NCBI GenBank assembly: GCA_030248215.1
Contig: JASANG010002802.1
Coordinates: forward strand, 231,476 to 295,475
Source of the DNA: Enoplolaimus lenunculus
Taxonomy: Eukaryota; Nematoda; Enoplea; Enoplida; Thoracostomopsidae
Length of the DNA stretch: 64,000 nucleotides
Direction: 5' to 3'
Shown here: positions 38,001-50,300 of the stretch, in pieces
Position numbering within the stretch: position 1 is the stretch's first letter
How the letters are laid out: each line of letters opens with the position of its first letter
Made by a program: the position numbers and the translations under genes
Notes under the pieces: generated by a model
The model's input: the letters and a program-made list of their open reading frames with translations, nothing else
The model's database searches: none
What the model was told of the DNA's origin: nothing

Positions 38001-41000
38001 TCTAGAATTGTATAAAAGAATGGAGATGCCCATTAAAATACCTAAAAACTACACCATACCAGTGATGAAGTCTTCGTTATTGGGCCGATATTTTTCAGTA
38101 GTTTGCAAATTCACAACAGGTTTTTCAAGAACATTTTCATTGACTTCGGTTTCTTAAAATAGAATTCGGTTGAAAACACAAGATATGCTGAGATGCAAGC
38201 ATTAACATGTGTGCCGCAAATGCTTCAAAACGTACTGAAGTGGGGTACAAGTGGACAATAGTTTAGAATGGAATAGACAGTAGATAAAAACCATATAACG
38301 CCACAATAGGCTCTCCATAGACACATTAAAATTGCCCATTGTGACATCCTAAAACGTTACATGGTCAATGCATCAATTAGTTTTTTGTTCTCAGTTTTCC
38401 ATAAAAAATGAAAATAAAGATTTGTTTGAGAATAAGTTCAGTTTTACACACCAAAAAACAGGGTCTTAATATTACCAGATACTGATGACATATCGAGCGG
38501 ATTGTTCTGCGGTAAACCGTTCAGTACTGGCGTGGAAGTTTCGGGTGCATCTAAATTCGAGCACATGGAAATATCCTTTGACTCCTGAAAACTCGCTCAG
38601 TGGCAATCATACCTATATAAAGGTGTATGCTATGCGCAAGCATATATTGGTTTGATATAAACGGCATATTACAAGATTTTCTTGATTTAAATATCTATAT
38701 AATAAATTTCGTGCTCCGCGATAAACATACACAGTCTACGTGCAACCTCAAAAACAGTATTTTCAATGGTAAACTTACATCAAATTTAAACGGGTTCACT
38801 TTGGCGGTTGGAGTGTGAAGTGGAACCATATAATGTTCCATTCTACCACATTTAGTAACGTTGACACGCGGCATCATCATTTCGCTTGTAGGTTGATTAA
38901 ACAACTCATCATCAGCGTGCTTTGTACTTTGCTTGGAACTTTGTGTTAAACTGTGCGAGGAAGGATTAACGTTTTCTTTGGCGTCATCGTTTTTCTCCCA
39001 AAGTTTGGCCTGCAACCGCATTAAAGAAGAAAAATGCTTGCGAAACGAATATTACACGCTTCATTTGTGAGCTATTGTATTTAACCGTTTAAACCGTTTC
39101 TATTTTGGGGTCGAACTTCAGAAGTAAAAATTAGAATGTTTAAAGGTCAGTAAATTGAAAAACAGAAAGCAAGTATAACATGCTTGTAAATATTCACCTT
39201 TTTCTTGGCCGGACGAAACGGCTCTGATATTGGGAAGCTATCACCTTGACCACGTGACGCTGACGAACGTTCATCTTTCTTCTGTAAAGAAAAACATATG
39301 TTTGCAGGCGGCAGGCGCAAGATTGTCAAAATGTTTAAGCTTGAATACAACATGGTTTGTAAAATGTCTATTCAGTATCTATTTATACTAAACAGTCCAA
39401 AGGTATAATTGTAGTTAACAGCAATTTCTCTGAAATATATTAAATGGAATATACATATAAAACCTACTGCATTAGCCTGACGAACATTCATTTCGGCAGT
39501 ATGATTAACGTTTAATTTACGTTTAGGAGGACGGCCTCGTTTCTTGCCCGTTAATGTCTGTAAAAAAGAGTATAATCATAGCAAATGAAACAAGAATACA
39601 AGAGTAATTTTGAAAATTTTTCCTTAAAACATTCAGCCCACTTTATCCTTCCTCAGGTTTCATGTGGCTACACTTAGCTCTCTTAGACATGTTTTGGCCC
39701 ATGTAAAGACCAGGGCGGAACGTTTTTCTGTGGGACTATAATAGAGTAAGCTTAAGATTTTGACTATTTTTTGCATTGCTTAGGTTTATGCTTAGGTTTA
39801 GATTCAGGCTTAGGAATAAACTCATTCTCAAGTTCAGGCTTAGGCGTAGACTTAGGCTTAGAAATATGCTTAGAATGCTGTTCCGCCCCTGTTCTTTACA
39901 TTGGCCCATATTTTCAATGTTGCTAAGGAACCTACTTTTCATGGTAAGAGAACTAGCATTTATTAGGAACAGCAAATTTCACAATAATAGATTATGAGCG
40001 GTTGCAACAAGAATTCTGCTATATACCTACCACGGCACAGACACTTTTATTGAACTTTGCGCTTATTGATATTGTATCCTTCGCGCAGCAAATTATATCT
40101 TTAACGGCTTCTTTTTCGAGATCTGTGACTTCACCAGATTTGTTAAGAGCGCTCACGCAGTCATAGTTGTGGTAGGCTTGCCGAAATAGATCAAAGGATT
40201 GACCAACTAGTGTTTGGAAATTGAATCTGCTTTCCTTTTCTTTATTACTATAATACACAAAGGCGATAAAACGGCTAGTATTATTAATGTTTTAGGCACA
40301 GCTTGAAGTTCATTCAGACAAAAGCACCCCTGAGTATTACAAATATATGCATAAGCTTCGCTTCAATGAAAACATTGGTAGTAATTGGATCAGAACTAAA
40401 CTTTTGCATTTTAAATGTGAAAAGTCGTATCTTTCTGGCTCAACTATATGCACGCGAAATTTTACTTTTATAAAGCTATAAACTGGCGTAAGACAACACC
40501 TAACGTTATGTAATCAACGAATATTTGCAATATTTGCTAAACCGAAATAACCATAGTATTAAAATACATTTTGTAAATTATCACTTATAAACCTAGAGCC
40601 CACACATGGTAAGAGCCCTTACATTTTCAGTTTGTGCGTTGTGGCGCTTTCGATTGCATTGGTCATATGAGTCGTTAAAAACAGTATAATAGAACTAAGA
40701 TCTCGCGCAACCAATTCCAACTTGACTGTGTTTCTTTCACGACTTCCTGGTACATGCGGTTCATTCTTTGTTACAGCGTTAATCAACGCGTAACGAGCTT
40801 TTCTTTCATGTAAAATCTGGGCTATTTCCCGCGGCAATACGTATCCCGGACGCAAAAGGTTTTCTTGACAAACGTATAAACCTGACCCCTCATTGAATTC
40901 ACCAAAATCAATATCGCTTATGGTATTTTCAATAGTTTCAGGTGTGTGGTCACCGCTCCAGAACGTGCTACTAGCAACGTCAATCTGAAATATGACCATA

Positions 41001-43313
41001 AGAACACCCACGCAATGCGATCAACGGTAAAATATCATGTGTGGTAAAACAGTTCATTTCAAAATAAAAAATGCAACACAGAAATGTCGTTTGTTCTATA
41101 GCTCTTTACAGCTTAAAAATTTGTCCAATCAATTTATGGCTTCTGTTTGGAAAATGTTTATATGCACTGTTCCTCAGCATATATATTTAAATTCCAGATA
41201 TTTGACCGCAATGCTAAATTTTTACACTGTTACAAACATTTCGCGCACGGTGAAGCTACAAAACGTACGTAATTAAAGTCATGAGCTATATCTTTTCGAA
41301 GTCTTTTGTCTTTATGATGTCTTGATATAATGTGAAGTCGACGTTTGCCTTTACGCTTGATTGTGAAATCGGAAGGTGCTACAGTACCAGCTTGACACTT
41401 GACGTTCTCAGAAGAAGTTACAAGTTGCGCCTCACACTTGAGAGCAGTTTCTGACGGCGGAAAAGTTCCAGATTTACGCTTGCCAAAAGTTTCTGCAGGA
41501 GTAGAAGGTTGCAATTTACTTTTGCCAGTAGAGTCCAAGGGCGCAGTTATAGATTTACACTTGCCAGAAGCTTCAGCAGGCGTAGAAGTTGCCGATTTAC
41601 GTTGACCAGTAGCTTCTAAAGTTGATGCAATTGGGTGACGGTTGGGAATAGGTTTTGGATGTAAAATTTTATTTTCGTCATGTGCATTGTTACAGGGCTC
41701 GACTGTGGCAGATTGTGTGTGGTCAACTGAGTAAGGGTCAGAATTCGATCTACTGTTCGCTGTTGGATGAGTTCCATCGCGTACATTGTTCAATGAGGAT
41801 ACACTATGAGACCTTTTAAGGCTTGACTCATGCCGACTATTTGCAGTTAGTTTGGTACGACATTTAAAGCGATGTTTAGCTTTTGCAAATAATGAACGGA
41901 ATTTTTTCGATGGTTCAACTTGCCTACCGTGCGGTGTTTCAGAGGCACAACTATCTAGAATAGTCACAAAATTTATTGCGCAATAGAAATTAAAAGCCTG
42001 AACAGTGATGTCCCGATAAAAAACTATAGAACACCGCGGAAGTAGATGTAATGCTAGTTTGTAGTGAAACAAGCGTATTTTGCAAAAATTAGTCACACGG
42101 ACAATTTGACGAGTATTTGTATACCTTCAGTGTAACTTATAACAACGTGTAAATTTGGAATCACGTTGCATCACAATGTGTACACTGTGTACATTGATAT
42201 AAAACGCAAGAAACCTTATTGGCATACCTATAAACGTATGATTTTTAATTACTAATCTATGCACATATATTACGATTCCACCGGATATCCGTCTGCGGCA
42301 AACGGTCTACGTTAGGCTCCGGCATTATAACCTGCTAATCGGAAAATCAAAAAATTGAATTTTATTAGTTGATCTTTAAATGGATTTTGTAAGTTTACTG
42401 AGCGGGATAAAAAGTCAAAATTTTTTTAGAATTCAATAAAATCTGTCACCATTTTTGTGTTTCGAAAACCATGTACGTTTGCACTAAGTATTAGGCTACG
42501 GTTCTGGCATTTTTTCTATTCGGGAAACCGGATATATAATATGTATATATGGAGAATGGCAGCAGTTATTTTCGCGTACCTGGTAGCGGTACGTGTCGCG
42601 CTTTTTCACGTAATGGACTGTGGTCAAAATTGTACACCTCTCCAGTTTTTGAGACGCCTGAAACGATATTTAAATTCCTTAACTGATTAACACTAAGTGC
42701 AAGCATACCCCGTTCAAAATGGCAGTTAAACATATTTCGTTGCTTTTGATGTTATAGAACCAATTCAAGGCACCGTATTAAAAACGTATTAAATTTTACG
42801 TTTAATAACTATGCGTATTCATTAAACTAAAAAGCTTACTGATTTTCTGTGATTCCATGGTACCATCCGCTACACTAGCAGACCGTTAGTTGGGTATACA
42901 ATATTAAAAAAGCAAATCTTAACAAAAGTAGATTTATGAAGAACGCTATAATATAATTTTGTTTCGTTGAAATAAAACCATTAAAAGCAATAATTTTTTA
43001 CGTTGAAAATAAAATGATAGGCAATAACCAAAATTGTTTCTGAACAGTGTAACTATGACTGCACAAAGTCTGATGTGGGAAATGTAAGATTCAAATTAGT
43101 TAACAGTTACAAACGGTATAAAAGTCAACAATACATTCCAAATTTTGTGCAACATTTAAGTACTAAAATTGAAATGTTTTGATTGTGAAAAGTTCGTTTA
43201 AAGGTCAAATGCAATTTTAACGACAACACCGTGAGAAAGGTGAAAACAAATAAGAACTTACCGATGAAGAGCAACAACAGTGATAGTATGTATATGCGTT
43301 CTAGTATCCGCAT
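35048..43313 (-). CDS. AT-hook protein with C-terminal Ulp1/C48-like SUMO protease domain (gene B)
   Basis: Exons in order: 43262-43313 (tentative, ATG), 41269-41954, 40623-40984, 40031-40247, 39468-39557, 39198-39281, 38779-39009, 38476-38584, 38060-38152, 37484-37546, 37198-37287, 36602-37033, 36200-36307, 36003-36052, 35048-35632. Every junction agrees in phase, giving about 1083 aa. The N-terminal half is basic and Ser/Thr-rich, with an imperfect repeat of about 17 residues in the first large exon, and an AT-hook (KKRGRPPKRK) in 39468-39557. The middle is acidic and disordered. The last exon has CIICG, then HHW, IADS, VQQQ and EFDCG, the His-Asp-Gln-Cys order of C48 proteases. It probably removes SUMO or similar modifiers in the nucleus while bound to AT-rich DNA. 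The start is uncertain: exon 43262-43313 would give a hydrophobic N-terminus, and 45915-46086 (ATG, phase 1) is an equally consistent first exon. A short alternative last exon, 34610-34701, also fits. Confidence 0.82.
35056..35450 (-). other. Ulp1/C48 peptidase catalytic region of gene B
   Basis: The catalytic His is in RHHWIA (His codon 35375-35377 for the residue before Trp), the Asp in YIADSL, the oxyanion Gln in TVQQQE and the nucleophile Cys in FDCGIF (codon 35207-35209). The following GEDPATIVYDTSKMRPHL stretch resembles the C-terminal part of transposon-borne C48 proteases of cnidarians and fish, from memory. All expected residues are present, so it could be active. Confidence 0.85.
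39468..39557 (-). other. AT-hook exon of gene B
   Basis: A 30-codon exon with acceptor TTTTTTACAG and donor GTAGGT carrying the palindromic AT-hook core RGRP within KKRGRPPKRK. AT-hooks bind the minor groove of AT-rich DNA. The transposon's ends are very AT-rich, which makes them a plausible target (inference). Confidence 0.88.
39694..39908. mobile_element. hAT-like MITE with TTAGGC core, copy 3 (inside the giant transposon)
   Basis: Ends TTGGCCCATGTAAAGACCAG and CCCTGTTCTTTACATTGGCCC are inverted. The core has GCTTAGGYTTA units. It lies in the gene B intron between exons 40031-40247 and 39468-39557. No clear target duplication. Confidence 0.8.
41340..41640 (-). repeat. Imperfect 17-residue coding repeat in gene B
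   Basis: Five to six units of the form (S/T)xGKxKSxTxPxE (for example TGQRKSATSTPAEA, SGKCKSITAPLDS, TGKSKLQPSTPAET, FGKRKSGTFPPSE) follow each other in the first large exon. At the DNA level the period is about 51 bp. Probably a flexible, basic linker region with phosphorylatable Ser/Thr. Confidence 0.75.
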
Positions 43314-46300
43314 ATATCCATTAAGTCAATCTAATTGTGTTTTCTGAAGGTTAAATTTTACATATCTAAAGTTTTAAAAATAGCGTGGCTATAGTTTTCA
43401 CTCGTCCATTTTGTTTTCTAAAACCAAGTAGCATCACGTGGACCATGTTTTATGTTTCCCCATCCTGATTGAGGAAAGGGTATTGCCTAGACTAAACTAC
43501 ACTGATTACGATTAAAACGCGTTATCGATTGGAGGTTAATGTTGTTTTATCTCTGAACCCTCTGGCTAGAATAATGCCACATCCTCGATCAAAGAGTAGC
43601 GCTAGTTTAGAGACCCGTAATACTACACTGGTAGAGTGTAGTATATACACATGCAACTAAATCACGTTCTTTATTGCTGACTTGTTTTTCGCGTAAAAAA
43701 TTGCGAACGAAAAAATGCTGCTTTTAAAATTATAAAAACCAGGTTGCAACCAGAATTTTCAAATACCGGAACCAAAAAGCGAAAACATCCGGCACCGCAA
43801 AACTGAAAAATATTCTAACGAAAAGCGCAACAAACATACTATAACTAGCGATGCTAAATATGCTTTACTTTTTGGTATATCTCAAGTTTTCTTAAAATTA
43901 TATATCAGGAACACTTGTAATAGATAAATTCTTATGACAGAACGCAAATTGAACACCGAAACTGGAGTTTTGGTGAACACTCATAAAAAACAAAATACTA
44001 AAATGGAAATTAAGATGTAAACTGAAAGTAATCACGGAAACAGATAGTGTTCTAAATTAGGGAAACGGGAAAAGGGTATTGATGCATACAAGATGTTTTA
44101 TAATTCTTCCAGTACAATTCAGGCATGCAAATATTAGAGAGTTCCGTAAAATTAAAATAACGGACGTGCAAAAATTAATGGTTTGGACAACTTTTGCAAT
44201 ATTAAACGAAAACTGAGTCCAACTTTTACTTTGAAAAGAAAACAAATATCGGCTTACATTCTGAAATTAAAATTGAAATCCCCTAGCGGATAAAGTGGCC
44301 TACTGAAACTGAACTATCGCGACACGCACAAAAGACACAAAAGAAAAATGTTTATTGTCTGGAAGCCGTTATTGATAGAGGCAAACAAATACAACAATGA
44401 GCCAAATAGCTACATATAAAAAGTACAAATTTATTGCAAACAAGCTAATTGAATCATGTAGGCGCATTTCAAATCTTCTGACAAGCTTATTGTTATTTTA
44501 GTACACACTTCCTGCAGCTTATTGATGTACAATTATATATCAAATGGTCTAGAATCGTGGGGTTTTTGGGTTATTTAAAATATTACGTTTTAATATAAAC
44601 CAACCATGTGAAGAAGGTATTCCGAAGCCAAATGGCAACTATGAAATATACACCCCGCTTCTCTTATTGGCGCCGTTAACTCCAGTTTTTTACACCAACG
44701 GTTTTCAGCTCCTCCTAGTATAACTTTTCTTGAAACGTTTATGTGTACACAACTTCTTACTGCTTCATTTCAGGAATGTTCTTGCAGCCTATTTTATTTC
44801 TTGATATTTTAATGTAGCGTTGCATAACGACAATTCAATCGAACTGATACTGTACTAACCTTCATAAAAATAAACTGATTTATGCTTCGGTTTTCAAGAT
44901 GGTACCCCCGCCATTCGGGGACGATCTGGTATTTTTCCGACCATTCCTTTTATTTGACTCCCACCTAAGAATGTCGTTCATTTTGACTTCTAATATTGAA
45001 TGACTTAAAATAGTGTCCCCATTTTATTCAGATTACTGCAGTTTTCAATTCGCTGACACACTACGACAATCAAGTAAAAAATTAAAAATAATATGAAAAA
45101 ACTTATGACTGTTAACCGATCTTGGTTTAGCATTGTGATGTAGCAAAACACAAATAAGAAATTTGTAGCTACCTATACTGTTGGTCAAAGCCTCGCCATC
45201 ATAAACTTTAGTATTTCAAATTTGCACACCGTTGATTAAACCTGTATTTCAGCAACACAAGTCATTTACACAACTCGATTATTAACGGTCTTATCGCCAC
45301 TCACAAGTTAAGAATTTAATGATGAACTATTGTTCAAAGTGATAAGCTTATGTGAACATAAACTATATACTAAAATCAAACACCGTAAATCTCAAATTGA
45401 GCAGTGCGTTTTCGAATTGGGGAATCTTTGGACAACAGCGGACAGATTTCATTGCGAGAAGCCCAGTACTTGTGCTTACAATGCCCCGATTGTGAGCTCG
45501 TTTCAAGCTGAATAATTACTAAACAACACAATTCAACAAAATAAAAACATACTGTAAATCATGACGATCACGTATTGTCATAGCACATAAAAGTTTAATC
45601 ACAGTATGGCATAAGTAAGTGTATCCCACTACAAAAACGATTACCGCCTCGCAGCAAATTTTAAGCTCAAAAATATTCGGCTAGCGATAGATTGATTGTA
45701 CCCGAATTCGTCCAGACAAAGTGTCACCTATTTTAAGACAATTATTGACACATCTATATATCTAGATTTGGGTTATCTTCAGCAAAATACATAAAGCGGA
45801 TGCATACACTACAGTCACAAGAACATTGACGCAGTTTATGAAATAGGAATCAAACAACAAATATATATTCATAAAGTAAAAAGATAATACAGAGCACATA
45901 ATGTCGAACGGTACCTGGTAGGGTTAAACGATTCAGCAGCCGCTCTATAATGTTTAAAATAAGAATTTTTGCACTAAACTTTTGATTACCACCTATATTT
46001 TCAAACTTTACACGCCCCAATCTAAATTTTTTTACACTGCTGGTATCAATGTATGGCTCCATTTTATTAAATAAACATAAATCCATGATAAATTTTTAAA
46101 GTAAACGCTCAATAACATTTTTATATGCAAAAAGAATCTAACGTGTTAATTCCTGACCACTTTTACCGAGGGGACACAGATTTCTTAGAAAACCGTTCCG
46201 CCAGGAGAACCAATTGTCCTAAACAATCAGTCATAACGGACTCATTTTTCAGTGAAATGAAATGGAATGACCAGTTTTTGAGGAAACCGATTTTGTTGTA

Positions 46301-47358
46301 ACACCGGTATTTAGTGAAAGCGCGGAAATATCAAAAATTTTCACGTTCCGGCAGCTCGTTGGTTTACAAGTTATACAGCAACTCGTGCCCTACCAAGTTG
46401 AATAAAAATAATACATAAAATCACTATATAACAAAAGATGCTGAGAACATGTTTAATATGGGCTTAAATCCATCCATAAGATTACATATATACATTGAAA
46501 AAGTTTGTATTTTTTTCCTCTCTGTTATTTTAGTATAGCTTGCTTGCAGGTTCTCATTAGAAATTTAGTTTTTGACATTTTAAATCTATAGCAGCTACAA
46601 TGTATGAATATACGGTCAAGTACTTTGTCAACTACTCTTACAGTATACATATATCAAATCCCAAAAAACCTAAATTGACGTACAGAAAATTGGTCATTCG
46701 AACTGAACCAACTGTTTTAACGCTAGTTTAACGAAAAAACTACAAACTGATAAGCGCTCGACAATTAAACTGCGTCAGGTAACGCATATTATTATATTTT
46801 AGCACGTATAGAATATAAAAATCAACTAGAAGTTACAGCATTAGCTTTCTTTTTTCGAAAACTGAATGCGAAATTAGCATCGACCTAAAATTTTAGTCAT
46901 TTTGAACAAAGTGCAAAGCAAATTGTATGATAAGACAAGCGAAAATAAAAAATTCAACAGCTAAATAATATTTATGCTCCATACGACGAGTGTTTTAAAT
47001 CGTAGAGTGGATGATCACTTTTTTGGACAAGATCGTACGACTGGGTATGTTTATTTAGTAAAGAATGTACACAGAACGCGTTGTGTTTTACTGATCATTC
47101 ATTTTACAGCGTTAAAGTTTCAGAAATAATGAGCCAGTTTATATTCAATTGCCATAAAACTGGCTCTGAATATGCTTACACCAAATGAAAGGCTTGGGGA
47201 CGCTTTAATTTCTGTATTGAATGTAAGTATCGCTCCCCTAAATGTGGGGGTTCGGATAAAAATGCAAAGTTACGCCCTCATGTTCCAAAAAACGATCACC
47301 CAGTCTTGGTATTAAAACCAAAACACGCTTGTTATTACGGTTTACTATTCCCGTACGA
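43314..47358. other. Spacer between genes E and B, one candidate first exon
   Basis: Mostly AT-rich non-coding sequence. The only supported item is a possible first exon at 45915-46086 on the minus strand: ATG, 57 codons, donor GTACCG, phase 1, compatible with the phase of gene B exon 41269-41954. It would give a charged N-terminus (MDLCLFNKMEPYIDTSSVKK) instead of the hydrophobic one from 43262-43313. I see nothing else in this stretch. Confidence 0.45.
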
Positions 47359-50300
47359 TCATTTATTTTCGGCATATAATATGCCAAAATACGCTGCCAA
47401 CACACCTCCAAATAACTGAAAACCCGCTCCTACAAAATCCCGCAACAATTCGCCTAAATTCTGGCGCAAAGTTCCGCGACGATATTTATCTCGAAGCCTT
47501 CCTGTGAACGTAGCGAAATCTTCTTGAGTCCCATAAGCGCAAACCATGGCTAGGTTTGAATACCATATCGCAGGTGCAGCGATCGACAACAAGTACGAAC
47601 ATATAACAATAAAGGCCGCTAAGCAAACCGCAGCGCCATGAAAAGGCATTCTAAATAAATAAACGCCATCATAGTATATATACCTGAGTGTGACAGGAGA
47701 TGATAAACCAAAGAAGGATTTGCACAAGCGCGTAGCCAGAAATTTTAAACCCAACATAGGTTGATTTCATGCTGTGTTTCAATGGCGTATTCAAGTTTTT
47801 TGGTTTGGAACGGCAATTTTATAACTAGATCCCCATAGTACGGAATGTGCATTTAATTTCAATGTTAAATTTTTACCGCAGTCGCAAACCATTTCTTGGT
47901 TCTTGTTTGAGCAACAAAAGAAGTTTTAAAAGTAAATAGGACAACCGGTTGCAATTTCAAACACCAAAAGTTGCCCCAATGAACTAGAACGACCATAAGC
48001 TACATGACGAAAATATCTGAGATTGCACTCCGGTACATTACTTATGTTACAGCTTCACAGCGGCAGAACTGTATCAAGGTACCTGTACAACACAGAACGA
48101 ACAATAGTACTTAAGTTATCATTATGAACTGTATCTATTTGCACTACGAAATTGCACAAGAAATGTAATACGTATTATCTCAATCGACTATTGTGCAAAA
48201 CAATACTTTAATTATTTCAATTTTGTATTGTTATGTTAAGGAAACGCACGAACAATATGACAGTATATTTATGGTAGAAATAGTCACTAAACACGATGTA
48301 ATTTAAACCTACCTGACAGATATAGTAAAACTAGTTTCGTTGACGCAGACCACAGTAGATGAATCGCTGAAATGGCTTTTCGCAAGATTATCTTTGAAAC
48401 GCGTCTAGAAAACACAAACACATTTTACAGTATAAAGTTTAATTTTTCAATACAGATGTGCTTCAATTGCTCGAATTTCCTGTTTTCGTTATTTTTACTG
48501 TTTGTTTAAGCCCTAGTTTTTGTCGCATTCTGATTGAATTCGCAATTTTGTATTACAATCACTATTAGCATAAACAAAAAACCTAAGAGGAAAGTAAGGT
48601 GAGTAAAATTGTAACCGCTTAAAAACTGCTAAATTGTCCAGCAAGCGTTTAAATCTAAAAGAAGTGTTTAAACTGATTGGCGATTTATCTGTTTTTAGCT
48701 TCATTTCATACTGATAAAAATGACGTGCTACAAAAGCAATAAATAAAAGCAAAGCTGTTAATAACTCTGTTATCTGCGGAACCTTTAACACGTAAAAGCT
48801 GAAAACAGACCTGTACTCAATGATAACTAGTTACGTTGGTAAAAAACTTTATGTGCTTTAAGCTTTAGTAGTACTAAACCTTCTGAAATATCAAGTACTG
48901 AAAATAACTAGACTAACAAATACAATGCCAATAATAGCACCGTCAAAACCCTCTGTCAATGGTTGCAGGGTTCAAACAGTAACAATATCGGAATAGAAAC
49001 GAAAACCAAAATTCATTTTTGCCGCTAAATCAATCAGAATCCGAAACAATTTTCGTAATCGTATAACTGGGTATTACACGCTGTCAAGACGCGCAAACTA
49101 CAGTGAATTTGTCAAAATTGATCATCGTATTTATATTAAAATGTTGCGATTTTGGTTTTTAAAATTGTGAAGAAATTTTAGAAAACTACTATTTTTACAT
49201 TCTGCAAAACCTGATCGAAAAATCAGTCTTTAAGTACTCAAAACAGTTGACGCAACCAGTAGGTATAGGAATATTTGAGGCAGGAACCAATAAACGCTCG
49301 TGTAGCATAAAATTCCCGCATGCGGTCGATATATTTGGTACAAAAGCAAGCCGCTTCTATTAAGCCACCGAGCCAGTGTGTGACGCATACTTAAGCAAAA
49401 GACGAAAAACAACTAATTTCATGATTCATGTGTAAAAACTTGTTAATTTAAATCAACCTGGGTGAAATGACCATACTCTCAACTGTTTGTTTTGTCAAGC
49501 AATCATTAGTAGATACGTTATCAGCAGGGTGAAAAACAAATCTTAAATGTGTGCTAAAAATTAGAGGCTCACAATACATTGAATTTAAAACTCAACAAAA
49601 ACGCTGAAAAGATTTAAACTTGATCTAGAAATCTAATTGGGTAAAACTGTTTATTCTCATCCAACCTAATGAAGAACGTGTCACCAGTCAATAAGTTTAC
49701 ATGCAAATGAACCATGCAAATAAAGGCATGACAAGGATATGAAATTAAATATAATTTTAGTACGGTTCAAGCAAACTGGCTGGTGTTTTGTCTTCAATAC
49801 GGACATGTAGCCAGAAGGAGCAGTGGTGTTAAAAGATTTGTAGTTTTTATAGATTACGTTAAATTCCGTATGCCCTCTTAGATTTTGTCTATTCTATATC
49901 ACATTGAGGTGGATATCGTCCTGATAAAGATAACATGCAAACAACATGTACTAAAACGCTATTTAGCCGACGTTCCCATTACACATAATTACCCATTACT
50001 TTTCGGTGTTAAAAAGTGAAACTTTCCAATGACACAGCCAATAACCGCTGCCATAACTACTCGTTAAAAAAGAGCAGAAAGACTATAAAAAAGGAGATAT
50101 TGCTGCAGACTGTAGACACTTGGACAGAGACAAAGACAATAACGTAATCAACGCATGCAAAAATACACTGATATGAGGTATTTTTAAACAAACCGGACTA
50201 AAGAATTTATTTGTACGGTTCACAGATTCAAGGTTTTAGCCTGGACTTTAGTTTTAGCAATACAATTTCATCGTTTTAAGCTGTTTCACTAAATCTGAGA

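Noticed and set aside
48513-48800. 95-codon minus-strand stretch with acceptor CTGTTTTCAG as an exon of gene E
   Set aside because: Open and partly hydrophobic, but it needs a further uncertain exon (49199-49356) for phase, while the simpler chain without both is already in frame. Left as a possible alternative exon.
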